64,000 nt of DNA from Siphonodentalium dalli (lineage: Eukaryota; Mollusca; Scaphopoda; Gadilida; Siphonodentaliidae), in NCBI GenBank assembly GCA_032622095.1, contig CP136066.1, positions 201,584,978-201,648,977 on the forward strand, read 5' to 3'. The notes under the pieces are model-generated. The model made no database searches. It was not told the DNA's origin and saw nothing but the letters and a program-made list of their open reading frames with translations. Below, one piece after another: positions 1 through 9,839 of this stretch. Made by a program: the position numbers and the translations under genes. Each line of letters opens with the position of its first letter. Positions within the stretch are counted from its first letter, which is position 1.

Positions 1-240
1 ATGCTATATCTTCGCCCGTGCGACTTCCCCATGAAATTTTGTGAAAACCCTATGCCAATGCATTTTCTTAAATATGCGAGTCTCCCATTGGGAACCTCAC
101 ATGTATAAGAAAATACATTGGCCTAACAATATTTACCTTGACCTTGTAAGCCAGTGCAATCTCTTATATATGCGAGGCTCCATATGGGAGACTTTATTGC
201 TGCACCAGCTCATCTCCCATCATGAAGCTCAAACTTGTGT
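1..240 (+). repeat. Family A TTAA-type MITE, worn copy
   Basis: Two inverted-repeat modules built on CATTCTCTTATATATGCGAG and its reverse complement are separated by a spacer reading TTTACCTTGACCTTGTAAGC. This is the arrangement of the better copies at 11592-11858 and 56044-56290. The ends have decayed, so TTAA flanks are not visible here. Confidence 0.6.
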
Positions 241-309
241 TGTTCTGTTTATTTCTAGTGTTGTTGGGCAAATGTTGTATCTTGATGTAGTTTCTTGATA
301 TTCCATCAG

Positions 310-399
310 GTACCAGAGGCAGATGAACTTCGTGATGTTCTAAGCTTCTGCAAGAAATACGAATCCATGTTTCATCCAATTTCTATATTGAAGTCCAAG
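310..399 (+). CDS. Exon 1 (first visible) of the unrecognised host gene
   Basis: This exon has 30 codons in phase 0 at both ends. It follows TTCCATCAG and precedes GTAATA. It reads VPEADELRDVLSFCKKYESM then FHPISILKSK. The first and last codons are complete, so it joins cleanly to the phase-0 start of exon 2. The residues upstream lie in exons outside the window. The composition is helical and charged, with no motif that names a family. Confidence 0.72.
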
Positions 400-445
400 G
401 TAATAACTACTATTGTCTATATACAAGATGCAAGGACATGATATA

Positions 446-892
446 CAAGCCTGGCTATAGTGTGTCTCACATTTTCAGAATGAGGTCCCCAGAGGGTGAA
501 TTTAGTGACGCTATCCTGCACAGTGCAGGCTGGCATTACCAAATTCACCCTCTGGGAACCTCATTCAGCTCAGGCCTGAACTGCTATGGGAGACCTAGGT
601 TCAGATTGTAGTTCCCCAGTCAAAGTTTATGATGTTCACCCATTAAGTCACCTCGATTAAGCAATTTATCTTGGCAAATTAGGGGATATAGAAACTGAAC
701 TGAAAGGAAAAATTAACTAAAAACAATGTTAATTTGAGACTATAGATACTTCCCAGAAGATGAGGCCTAAGCAGAATGAGGTCCCCAGAGGGTGAATTTG
801 GTGATGCTAGCCCACTGTGCCAGTTAGCACCACTAAATTCACCCTCTGGGGACCTTATTCTGCAAATTACAGAATGACTATATGCAGGCTTG
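446..892. repeat. Family D hairpin MITE, long form
   Basis: The ends are CAAGCCTGGCTATAGTGTGTC and its complement. Each arm holds a smaller hairpin, AGAATGAGGTCCCCAGAGGG to CCCTCTGGGGACCTCATTC. A unique core of about 230 bp lies between the arms, with GGGGATATAGAAACTGAAC and CCCAGAAGATGAGGCC inside. The same core recurs in the copies at 21970, 23516 and 34208, which makes this a defined family. Confidence 0.8.
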
Positions 893-913
893 ATGATATT
901 TACTTGTTATTGC

Positions 914-1030
914 TGCTTCGTCTCACATCTTGTTGAAGAGGTCAGGTTGCTGGATCAAACGAGCTGCCACAGGTGTCGAGTTTGATCCAGCGATCTGACC
1001 TCTTCAACGAGACGTGATGTGAAGTAAAGC
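914..1030. repeat. Single hairpin repeat of about 115 bp
   Basis: GTTGAAGAGGTCAGGTTGCT and the arm GATCTGACCTCTTCAAC pair around a loop near GAGCTGCCACAGGTGTCGAG. It abuts the family D element. There is no second copy in the window, so the family is unknown. Confidence 0.65.
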
Positions 1031-1317
1031 CCAGATCAATTTACTGCAGCGATAACAGGTTTATTATATGACATGCTTTTTATTTAAAAAGCACAATTTA
1101 ATTCTGTCATTAATTATGAAACCACATTTAGGCCACTAGCTAGTAACAAAAATAGAGAAGGAACTGTTTTTGTATAGTAAATAGTCCGGCTTTTTATTGA
1201 CATTGCACTATGCGAGATAGAGAAGGGTGGTATGACATCTGATCAAACTATAGCTTATCCGATGGTCGGGAAATGATCACTTTACTATAGTGGTATTGGG
1301 GAAAGATAAACGATAGT

Positions 1318-1431
1318 CATATAATAAATAGAGGATATGAAATGAGTGTTTCTCTCATATGATATTTATGAAACAAGTTTCATAAATATCATATGAGAGA
1401 AACACGAATTACATATTCTATTTATCATATG
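1318..1431. repeat. Hairpin on GTCATATRATAAATAG, with a solo arm downstream
   Basis: Two arms of about 55 bp meet at GAAACAAGTTTC. A third partial arm lies at about 1628-1676 and a fourth fragment near 1912. The next 700 bp are AT-rich, with two inverted CCAAT motifs around 1795-1835 and no coding signal. Confidence 0.6.
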
Positions 1432-2383
1432 ACACCTATAAATTGATTATGATGTCCAAAACGCACACAAATCACTAAATAGCTATATGACATCGGCAGC
1501 AAAAGGTTAAATGTGACGTCACTTCATTGCACCGGAAGCCCAATTACACCTGGTGAACTAGCAGAAATAATATGCACGCGAAGATATAGTGCGCTATTCT
1601 GTTCTCAGTTTGAGACATTATATCGTATGTTTATTAGATAAATACGAATTACATATTCTATTTATCGTATAACAATGTCCAAAACTATATATTTCAAGAT
1701 TATAATTGCGAGAATTTCGGCATCGTGTTGATTGACGCGCACGAATTTGAGCTGCATTTAGTCAGAGATGCGGCTCGGCCCCCGGCTGCCATTCAGCCAA
1801 TCAGAACACACTTTTTGTCAACAAACCAATCAAATTATCGGAAGGTGATATGAATTAGTAATTGATATGAAATTGATTTATGACATACTTTCCAACGTAA
1901 ATAATGATTGAGTCATATGATAAATATATTTCTCAGTTTATCCATATTTGATTCGCACCTAAGTTCCTTACCTTAAATTTTTTTAGTATAGACTTTTATT
2001 TTCCTCAACTTCAGGGAAGTTCCAGAAATGTCAAAAGTTCCATTTGAAATTCCTTTCGGATCCAGATATTACATAATAAGTAGCCATGTAATTATTTCAC
2101 TTACAATGTATTGGGATTATGCAGCTTCTCTGTCCATCCATCCATCTGTCTTGCTGACATTCTGTGGACACAGCTTTCTAGTCAATTTTTCTTTAAGATT
2201 GTCTGTCTTTTCATGGCATCAATTCCAAAAATAACATAAAAATTTCTATGAAATACATTTTGGTGGCATGTAAACATTGTGGTTCCAATCTGGTGTAACT
2301 TACAAACATTTTTCGATATCCTCTCAAAACATTAGATATTCTCTATATATTTAAATATTTTCATTCACTATGATGCTGAACTA

Positions 2384-2596
2384 CAGTAATGCCCTAAATA
2401 ATCGACTCCTTAACCACAGCAGAATTATGTGCAATTTTTCAGGATTTTGTCGGAAATATGGCCTGTTGCCATTCATCGGAAAGCTCTCACTGAGAGATTT
2501 CCGATTAATGGCAACAAGCCATATTTCCGACTAAATCCTGAAAAAGTTACCCATAATTCTGCTGTGGTTAAGGATTCGATTATTAGGGCATTACGG
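2384..2596. mobile_element. Family E MITE, Tc1/mariner-like, copy 1
   Basis: This is a near-complete palindrome with TA on both sides and termini of CAGTAATGCCCTAAATAATC. Its arms of about 100 bp meet at GGAAAGCTCTC. TA targets and CAGT ends fit non-autonomous Tc1/mariner elements. Other copies are at 4938, 7459, 27721 and 30883. No transposase is present. Confidence 0.82.
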
Positions 2597-2631
2597 TAAG
2601 TCACCTTCGTGCTGACTTGGGATCTATCTTG

Positions 2632-3473
2632 TAGGGACCTGCGAATCGGGGATATTGTATCGAATCGAATCTCGATATCGAATCTCCTTCCTGATATCGA
2701 CATCGAATCGATTCTCGAATCGAATCAGCTAGTGATTGACATTGTTTACCGGTATTTATTTCAGTGTCTCATGACAAAAAACTGCAAAATTCACAGTAGT
2801 TGTCTTCACGGTGGGGGGGGGGGGGGGGGGGGGGGGGGGTCCCAGAAAACAGACACAAATTACAAGTTTTAAATGTTACTCACAAGATACAAAGGATCAA
2901 AAGTTGATGCAACGCGCTCGATTTCCCGGGAAACAGAAATTAAGAAATTTCTAGGAATTATGCTGGCAGTGTCACAGATAACTGGTCGCACATTTAAGAA
3001 CGTAATAGACCGATTGTTCAAGATTTATGTTCATTCCAATCTATGTTTTGTCACGCATAACGGTGGCTGACATTTAATTTTATTCATATAATCTGAATTG
3101 GATATCTAAAGTCCTAAACATAAGGTAATCAATTGCGATCACGTACTGTAGACAACTTATATTGTGTCGATGCAGATTACAAATATATGCGGCGATTAAT
3201 CACCGTCACGGGTTGCGACCGAAGCACATACTTTGCATAATGCACGTCTATTCTGAATGGCATACATTTAAAATTACCTACGTTGGCTAACTTGGCAACC
3301 TTGTGCTTCAATTTTTGTGATCTCAGGTCATTTGGCATGGCATCTAACGCAAAAAACGAGACTACACAAAAGTAACGCCGATTCGAAAATACCGAATCAG
3401 CCGACCGATTCGGTGTCGACCTCGAATCGGGTGCCCGACATCGAATCGAATCTCGAATATTCGCAGGTCCCTA
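2632..3473. mobile_element. hAT-type non-autonomous element, 842 bp
   Basis: The terminal inverted repeats are TAGGGACCTGCGAAT. The 8-bp flanks are CTATCTTG (2624-2631) and CTATCTGG (3474-3481), a 7/8 target-site duplication. The subterminal DNA is rich in TCGAATCGATTC words. It contains a 27-base G run (2813-2839). A 65-codon open frame at 2873-3070 shows EIKKFLGIML, faintly like piggyBac transposases, but it is too short to assign. Confidence 0.85.
2813..2839 (+). repeat. Poly(G) tract, 27 bases
   Basis: An uninterrupted G run lies inside the hAT element. Other runs in the window are at 14941-14956, 54141-54160 and 55149-55163. C runs are at 29083-29095 and 54673-54686. Several of these sit exactly at element ends. 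Confidence 0.95.
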
Positions 3474-3536
3474 CTATCTGGATAAATTAAGTGACATATC
3501 CTTCTGTTTTCCAATATTTCAGGAATTTACAACTTA

Positions 3537-3584
3537 CGATTTAACTCTTTGTCGATTTAACTCTTTGTCGATTTAACTCTTTGT
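3537..3584 (+). repeat. Triplicated 16-bp unit just before the exon 2 acceptor
   Basis: There are three exact tandem copies of a 16-bp unit (CGATTTAACTCTTTGT), followed by CGTTCCAG and exon 2. Each unit holds a TTTAAC branch-point-like core and a CTCTTT pyrimidine run, so the branch-point and polypyrimidine module appears three times. Confidence 0.85.
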
Positions 3585-3592
3585 CGTTCCAG

Positions 3593-3663
3593 GTGAAGAG
3601 ATTAACAGACAATCATGATTTGTTGTGTCGGTCACTAAAGTATACTCCAGACTTCAATCAGCG
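3593..3663 (+). CDS. Exon 2 of the unrecognised host gene
   Basis: This exon has 71 nt, 23 codons plus two bases (CG). It begins after TTCCAG and ends before GTATAT. It reads VKRLTDNHDLLCRSLKYTPD then FNQ, and the split Arg codon is completed by exon 3. The acceptor is preceded by three 16-bp tandem copies of a TTAACTCTTTGTC-bearing unit. The donor GTATAT is weaker than the other donors in this gene, so this boundary is the least certain of the seven. Confidence 0.68.
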
Positions 3664-3691
3664 GTATATTATCAATACATATTATCACTAG

Positions 3692-3928
3692 AGTCTGCAA
3701 ATAGTGTGTCTGTCATTTGCATAATGAGGTCCCCGAGAGTGTGAAATTTGTATTCTATCACACACAGTGGGATAGCATCACCAAGTTCACCCTTATTCTA
3801 CTTAGGTCTTATATTCTGGAAAGTATCTATAGTCTCAAATTAACATTGTTTTCTGTTGGATAGCATCTCTAAATTCACCCTCTGGGGACCTCATTCTGCA
3901 AATGACAGACACACTATTTGCAGACTTG
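3692..3928. repeat. Family D hairpin MITE, copy 2 (shortened)
   Basis: TCTGCAAATAGTGTGTCTGT at the left end pairs with its complement at the right. The inner hairpin arms are partly lost and only a short part of the core remains (GGAAAGTATCTATAGTCTC). It lies in intron 2, 30 bp after exon 2. Confidence 0.72.
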
Positions 3929-4014
3929 GATAGAACTACTGAACCATACAGTTTTACAGTCTGACTGTGCTCAAAATTGTTGGCTAAAAGGTTGGAAAGA
4001 CTAACAAGCCTTGA

Positions 4015-4257
4015 AATAGTGTGTCTGTCATTGCAGAATGAGATCCCCAGAGGGTGAATTTAGTGATGCTACCCCGCATAGCGGGCTAGCATCACCAAAT
4101 TCACCCTCTGGGGACCTCATTCTGTTTACACCTCAGCAGAATGAGGTTCTCAGAGGGTGAATTTGGTGATGCTAGCCCGCTATGTGGGGTAGCATCACTA
4201 AATTCACCCTCTGGGGACCTCATTCTGCAAATGGCAGACACCCTATTTCAAGGCTTG
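4015..4257. repeat. Family D MITE, compact double-hairpin form
   Basis: The ends are CAAGCCTTGAAATAGTGTG and its complement. Two inner hairpins around CCCGCATAGCGGGCTAGC lie head to tail, with only a TTTACACCTCA-type spacer in place of the 230-bp core. It is almost identical in plan to 26438-26691, so this short form is a real subfamily. Confidence 0.8.
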
Positions 4258-4651
4258 GGTTGCACAGTTCTTGGAATTTTTTTCAAAAAACCTAAAAAAA
4301 TAAACATTTCCACCGGCTTTTGAACAATCATCAAAGCACAGTACACATAAAAAGTCTATAACTATAAATATAGTTTATATAGTAACTATTGTGGTGGAAA
4401 TTGTAATTTGTTCACTTTTTAACACATATTTCCGCAACTGATAACTGTTGCTATTCGAAACATGATTTGTGATGCATCATGGCAACATTCTGCATTGCAT
4501 TGCAGAGAGAGAATCGTGATGCATTTAAATTACCATTCATCGTCGCAGCCCAACAATGTTTACTAATTTTTCACAATGCAAGATTTATGCTGTCACACAT
4601 AAATACAACCTTATGACTTTACAATTGATTTATCACTCTTCTCATATGAAG

Positions 4652-4786
4652 GAATGAAAACAAAGATGATAATGAATGGTATGGAAATGATAACAAATTT
4701 GCTGATTTTATGGCAAGAATACAAACTGTAAGACAAGCAATTCAGGACAGCAGGCCACAGGATCCATGGCTGACTGTAGATGAAAG
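4652..4786 (+). CDS. Exon 3 of the unrecognised host gene
   Basis: This exon has 135 nt with phase 2 at both ends. The acceptor context is TCTTCTCATATGAAG and the donor is GTAAGC. It encodes the end of a split Arg codon, then NENKDDNEWYGNDNKFADFM and ARIQTVRQAIQDSRPQDPWL, and finally TVDE with AG left over. The other two frames contain stops, so the frame is forced. The first part is an acidic, Asn-rich linker. The second part is helical. It sits between a family D MITE (4015-4257) and a family E MITE (4938-5162). Confidence 0.76.
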
Positions 4787-4937
4787 GTAAGCTCTATAAT
4801 ACCTGAATCGTCATGGTGACATAATATGGCTCTCTAAAAACTCTCTATATATCATGTCAGGAGAAGATTATAAGTATATGTAGTATATACCATACCTTAC
4901 AAACCTTTTACATGTCAATTCATTTCTTCCAAAGTTA

Positions 4938-5162
4938 CAGTAATGGCCTAAATAATCGACTCCTTAACCACAGCAGAATTATGGGTAACTTTTCAGGATT
5001 TAGTCGGAAATATGGTTTGTTGCCTTTCATCGGAAAGCTCTCACTGAAAGCTCTCAGTGAGAGCTTCCGATGAATGGCGACAAGCCATATTTCCGACTAT
5101 AACCTGAAAAATTACCCATAATTCTGCTGTGGTTAAGGAGTTGATTATTTAGGGCATTACTG
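4938..5162. mobile_element. Family E MITE, copy 2
   Basis: TA flanks and CAGTAATGGCC/CATTACTG ends are present. The arms are of the usual length, with a small extra duplication (AAGCTCTCACTGAAAGCTCT) at the centre. It lies in intron 3. Confidence 0.82.
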
Positions 5163-5182
5163 TATGGCCCCTAGAGTGTAAA

Positions 5183-5371
5183 CTATGTCGACTCGCATAT
5201 ATAAGAGAATGCATTGGCACAGGGCATAACTGTAACCATCACAATGTGGTCGATGAGCCGGTTCCAATGATATCCATATTTGTATGGTTTTATTGAGACA
5301 GACCCAAGATAATTTAGGCTGTTGCAGCTTTATTTGGCCGTTTTTGGCCGGTTTGTTGGGTAAAGGGTTAA
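5183..5371 (-). mobile_element. Family B TTAA MITE, half copy
   Basis: The right end, GTTTGTTGGGTAAAGGG followed by TTAA, is intact, as is one GTCGACTCGCATATATAAG hairpin arm. The other half of the element is missing. Its orientation matches the full copies at 24595 and 28053. Confidence 0.72.
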
Positions 5372-5427
5372 GCCACCTCAGAAAATGAATAAACCTCAGA
5401 GAACAGGAACATTTGTGGGGGATACTC

Positions 5428-5664
5428 CTGCTGAAGGATTCATTGTCGCCACATTTTGGTGTGTTGGGTACCCAGCTTTACGAAAAGGTGTTTTTGGTTA
5501 CCCAGCTTGACCTTTGCTTTTTATCGGCATCATAACACAAAGAAATGTGATAATTTCTATAGCATAAACCCACTAAGGTCAAGCTGGGTACCCAAAACAA
5601 CTTCTCTTAAAACTGGGTGGGTAACTAACGCACCAAAATGTGGCAACAATAACCCCTTCAGTGC
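5428..5664. repeat. Palindromic MITE with GCCACATTTTGGTG ends
   Basis: The left end, GCTGAAGGATTCATTGTCGC, pairs with the right end around AACCCCTTCAGTGC. The arms continue through GGGTACCCAGCTTGACC. This palindrome creates the 118-codon open frame at 5456-5812, which is therefore not a gene. No clear target duplication is seen. Confidence 0.7.
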
Positions 5665-5776
5665 ACTTGTGATTTTTCTCAACCCTTTCTGTACTAAATA
5701 CTTATTGACGAGTAGTTATCCCTTAGGAAATGTTCCGATAATAAGTTCAACAAATTGCCATATGTCGCAAAATTTT

Positions 5777-7310
5777 TTGAAAGACATATTATGTTTTTGT
5801 TCAGGTGCATGAAACTGATAAGTTAGTACTCAGGTGCTATGCCAACGGAGGGAATGTATCATTCTACTAACAGCACCGAAAATCTCAAGCAAATCGACCG
5901 TACCACTCCAAAGAAAAAATTGTCTGAACTACGCTGAATTGAAAAATATTTACTTCTCGAATCGGGATGCTTCTGTCAGCGATTAACTAATGAAAACGAT
6001 TTTGCCATCGGCAGTCACTGCATTTAATTAATATATACGAATGACGGTGTGTGTTGTCAATTTAGATATAATATCTGTAATAATAACTACTTTGAACAAG
6101 ATTATTCTCCGTTTTTTATTTGATCACCCTACCGGAGTGTTTCACATCACTTTAAGATTATTCTCCGTTTATATTTGATCACCCTACCGGAGTGTTTCAC
6201 ATCACTTTTAGATTATTCTCCGTTTATATTTGATCACCCTACCAGAGTGTTTCACATCACTTTAAGATTATTCTCCATTTATATTTGATCACCCTACCGG
6301 AGTGTTTCACATCACTTTAAGATTATTCTCCGTTTATATTTGATCACCCTACCAGAGTGTTTCACATCACTTTAAGATTATTCTCCGTTTATATTTGATC
6401 ACCCTACCGGAGTGTTTCACATCACTTTAAGATTATTCTCCGTTTATATTTGATCACCCTACCGGAGTGTTTCACATCACTTTAAGATTATTCTCCGTTT
6501 ATATTTGATCACCATAGCGGAGTGTTTCACATCACTTTAAGATTATTCTCAGTTTATATTTGATCACCCTACCAGAGTGTTTCACATCACTTTAAGATTA
6601 TTCTCCGTTTATATTTGATCACCCTACCGGAGTGTTTCATATCACTTTAAGATTATTCTCCGTTTATATTTGATCACCCTACCGGAGTGTTTCACATCAC
6701 TTTAAGATTATTCTCCGTTTATATTTGATCACCATAGCGGAGTGTTTCACATCACTTTAAGATTATTCTCCGTTTATATTTGATCACCATAGCGGAGTGT
6801 TTCACATCACTTTAAGATTATTCTCCGTTTATATTTGATCACCATAGCGGAGTGTTTCACATCACTTTAAGATTATTCTCCGTTTATATTTGATCACCAT
6901 AGCGGAGTGTTTCACATCACTTTAAGATTATTCTCCGTTTATATTTGATCACCATAGCGGAGTGTTTCACATCACTTTAAGATTATTCTCCGTTTATATT
7001 TGATCACCCTGCCGGAGTGTTTCACATCACTTTAAGATTATTCTCCGTTTTTATTTGATCACCCTGCCGGAGTGTTTCACATCACTTTAAGATTTTTCTC
7101 CATTTATATTTGATCACCCTGCCGGAGTATTTCACATCACTTTAAGATTATTCTCCGTTTTTATTTGATCACCCTGCCGGAGTGTTTCACATCACTTTAA
7201 GATTATTCTCCGTTTATATTTGATCACCATACCGGAGTGTTTCACATCACTTTAAGATTATTCTCCGTTTCTATTTGATCAACATACCGGAGTGTTTCAC
7301 ATCACTTTAA
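5777..7310 (+). mobile_element. Family I TTAA-type element with satellite-expanded end
   Basis: It starts with TTGAAAGACATATTATG, where the copy at 32452 has TTAAAGACATATTATG. It runs about 320 bp of family I body and ends with CACATCACTTTAA. The copies at 32452-32820 (plus) and 25647-25871 (minus) carry a single terminal unit. Here that unit is repeated 22 times, so the array arose from the end of a mobile element. Confidence 0.75.
6098..7308 (+). repeat. 55-bp satellite, 22 units
   Basis: The unit begins AAGATTATTCTCCG and ends GAGTGTTTCACATCACTTT. The length of 1,211 bp equals 22 units. Variants fall in blocks: CCCTACCGG first, CATAGCGG in the middle (6740-6960) and CCCTGCCGG later (7005-7190). 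This pattern fits stepwise local duplication. There are no in-frame products of note. Confidence 0.95.
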
Positions 7311-7458
7311 CTGTAAATATGTTTATTCCTTGCAGTCCTATCTCATCGTTGATATTAGTATTGTTTAAGTATGCAAAAATAATGGGAACTATTAAAGGAA
7401 AAGCGCCGGAAAGGCACAGACGGTTACCTCATAAGTTTGCGCGTTTCCAGGATAGATA

Positions 7459-7681
7459 CAGTAATGCTCTAATTAATCGACCTCTTAACCAAAGCAGAAT
7501 TATGGGTAACTTTTCAGGATTTAGTCGGAAATATGGCTTGTTGCCATTCATCGGAAAGCTCACGCTGAGAGCTTTCCGATGAATGGCAACAAGCCATATT
7601 TCCGACTAAATCCTGAAAAGTTCTGAAAAGTTACCCATAATTCTGCTGTGGTTAAGAGGTCGATTAATTAGAGCATTACTG
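7459..7681. mobile_element. Family E MITE, copy 3
   Basis: TA flanks, CAGTAATGCTC ends and near-perfect arms are present. A short duplicated stretch (CTGAAAAGTT, twice) lies in the right arm. The open frame reading GNFSGFSRKYGLLPFIGK across the arm recurs in every E copy and is not coding. Confidence 0.82.
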
Positions 7682-7738
7682 TAACTCTTGAAAAACATAC
7701 GAAGACAACACGTTTCTCTCCATTTAGTATAGAGAGGG

Positions 7739-8338
7739 TTAAAGGGGTACTGTACGCCATTTTCAATAAATTCCCGGTGATAACAACGATCTATTATCGA
7801 TACTATATAGAAATATAAGTAATTTGAGTCGAAGATGTATTCTGTAAACGCTCAGGTTAATAGGCTATCTTAAAATTTAATAATTTAAAAGTTAATAATT
7901 TAATATAAATTGATTTTATGGCTCCAGCCATAAAATGGCGTCTCTTAAAATTGGAATTTCCGTGTACAAAACGTAATCAAATTATAATTGAGGGATACTG
8001 GATTAATAAAACAATTGCACACACGATCGTTTGAAACATTATGCTTATACGGGGAGAAAACCCAAGCCACTCATTGACTAGTGACCATACACTAACTTAA
8101 ATGAGTATATGGGACTACTAAGCATATAATATAATGTTTATTTGATTCATTTGGTTGAAAACTGTACAAAAATTACTCGACAACGACAATTTGTATTTTT
8201 GCATTCCGGTAAATTTGCCATCCGTAACAATACTTCGTACTCAACAGACTTTCAAAAAATGGAAATGTTGTTACCTTATTCTCCGACTCGGGGATTATAG
8301 AAACCAACAACAACATCTTGGGTACAGTACCCCTTTAA
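7739..8338. mobile_element. Family J TTAA-type element, 600 bp
   Basis: The ends are TTAAAGGGGTACTGTAC and its complement, each including TTAA. The interior is AT-rich with no coding potential. It shares this first stretch with family K (31706, 36174), which has a different interior. It ends 42 bp before exon 4. Confidence 0.78.
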
Positions 8339-8379
8339 GAGATTGCTCTTGTTATATGTTAACTTATTATTTGTTGCAG

Positions 8380-8470
8380 GTTCTTTTTGGCGCTGCGCCC
8401 TTTTGGACCATCGAAGGAATGTATTCTCCATAGTCACATAGTAACATTATACAGATGTGGTTCAAACCAG
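8380..8470 (+). CDS. Exon 4 of the unrecognised host gene
   Basis: This exon has 91 nt: one base completes the split Arg codon from exon 3, then 30 codons follow, ending in phase 0. The acceptor is TTTGTTGCAG and the donor is GTTTGT. It reads FFLALRPFGPSKECILHSHI then VTLYRCGSNQ. Without it, exon 3 (phase 2) could not join exon 5 (phase 0), so the phase logic supports it directly. It lies 42 bp downstream of a 600-bp TTAA-bounded element (7739-8338), so that insertion stopped just short of the branch-point and acceptor region. Confidence 0.74.
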
Positions 8471-8482
8471 GTTTGTTCTTAG

Positions 8483-8890
8483 TAAATTATTCTTCATAGT
8501 CACATAAAAGGTTCAATCGTTTTGTTCGGATTTTCCATTCTTGAGTTATTCATCTTTGTTTATCTGGAAATGTTGGCTTTTTGGTCTGTCCGATGTCTGT
8601 TCATGTCATAACTTAAACCGTTGTGCTCGGATCTCAATGTAATTTGGTATGGATGTTCACTACTATGAGAACATTCAATGGAAGGTTCAATCGTTTTGTT
8701 CAGATTTTCCATTCTAGAGTAATTCATGTTTGTTTATATGAAAATGATGATTTTTGGGTCCTGTCTGAGTATATAAGTCATAGGTTATAGGTTATATGTC
8801 ATAGGTTATAGGTTATAGGTATACCCATACTATGCAGTGTGCCACAAGGGGGTATGCACCGGACGACAGTCCATCTCTTGTTATGTACCT
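8483..8890 (+). repeat. Repeat-rich intron 4: duplicated 60-bp module and ATAGGTTAT run
   Basis: A module beginning AAGGTTCAATCGTTTTGTTC occurs near 8508 and 8680. It is followed by a short run of CATAGGTTATAGGTTATA. A tail at about 8820-8875 reading CCCATACTATGCAGTGTG resembles the tail of the repeat at 47640-47700. It may be a degraded retroposon 3' end, but the class is unclear. Confidence 0.5.
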
Positions 8891-9060
8891 CAGGAAAACA
8901 ACTGGCATCTCTGTGGAATCCTAGGCTACTTTATGGATGAGACAAGACACAGATGATTCTAATAACAACACAAATAGTTTTATATGATATAAAAATAGAA
9001 AAAAAGATGTGTTTTATGGATTTAATGATATTTTATAATTTTAATTTTAATTTTTTGCAG

Positions 9061-9245
9061 GCGTATGAACAGTCACATGTTATGTCAAGAGAATCACAGA
9101 TCATTGGTTTACTGCAGAAAATCGTCACTGAGCTGTATGATGGGGCGTCCCATTATAATGTTGCTGCATGTATGCGACAACATCAGCTTGAAACTCATCA
9201 ACTGAGATCTCGCCAGAGAGAAAACACAAGAAGACTGATCGAAAG
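9061..9245 (+). CDS. Exon 5 of the unrecognised host gene
   Basis: This exon has 185 nt, 61 codons plus AG. It follows a long pyrimidine tract ending TTTTTTGCAG and precedes GTAATT. It reads AYEQSHVMSRESQIIGLLQK, IVTELYDGASHYNVAACMRQ and HQLETHQLRSRQRENTRRLI, then E. It is strongly helical, with an amphipathic first half and a basic, Gln-rich second half that could be a coiled coil. It is the longest internal exon and the best-supported one. No family is recognised. Confidence 0.8.
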
Positions 9246-9387
9246 GTAATTATTTAAACTTTAAGTCTTATATTGAATTAAATGATTTAATGATTTTTTT
9301 GCCCCATGATGAAAGTGTACAATCGAAGCGGTAATGTAACGCAATGTGTCATAATTGAGGGAAGCCTGTACACTTCCAGGAAATGGA

Positions 9388-9825
9388 GCTCCGTGGTCCA
9401 GTGGTTAGCGCGTTGGACTTGTCTTCTCTGTCAACACAGCGAGGCGAGTTCGCGGCTGGCTGGTGGTCTGTTATGAGTTTCCACACAGCAGTGGCTTGGC
9501 CGACTTGAGCGATGTGCAATTGTTGGATTGTACACTGTTTGAATCTCGCGCCAAGTTGTGACCCTTGAGCAAGGTCGCTCGTACTGTGTCTGCTTTGCAC
9601 CACCCATGCATTACAAGGGTACCTGATAATGAGCAGTGAAAGATCTTGTCAGTATGCTAGCCATATGGTATCCTCGCATACTCCCGGCTGTACCTCCCCC
9701 TGTCCCCGGGGAGCAGTAGATGGTTACTGAATGTTCAGGCTCATCAGGGTAATAATTGTAAAACTTTGAGCGCTTTGGGCCTCATGGGAAAGGCGCTTTA
9801 TAAATGCTATACATTATTATTAATG
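9388..9825 (+). mobile_element. tRNA-derived SINE, about 438 bp
   Basis: The head GTGGTCCAGTGGTTAGCGCG matches a tRNA A box and D arm, and GGCGAGTTCGCGGC serves as a B-box-like element about 50 bp later. A long body follows, and the tail is GGCGCTTTATAAATGCTATA then ATTATTATTAA, the A/T-rich 3' end shared by many marine invertebrate SINEs. It lies in intron 5. No clear flanking direct repeat was found. Confidence 0.78.
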
Positions 9826-9839
9826 ACAGTTTGATGAGA

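Noticed and set aside
2873-3070. A 65-codon frame with EIKKFLGIML, faintly piggyBac-like
   Set aside because: Too short and in an element with hAT ends; the similarity could be chance.
3521-3592. An upstream acceptor (ATTTCAG) for exon 2
   Set aside because: Its use would place an in-frame stop in the 16-bp repeats, so the CGTTCCAG acceptor is preferred.
5456-5812. A 118-codon plus frame
   Set aside because: It crosses a palindromic MITE and its composition follows the repeat.
6098-7308. The 55-bp array as a CRISPR-like array
   Set aside because: The units are contiguous with no unique spacers, and the DNA is eukaryotic.
9349-9603. An 84-codon minus frame over the SINE
   Set aside because: It lies antisense to the tRNA-like head and body of the SINE.
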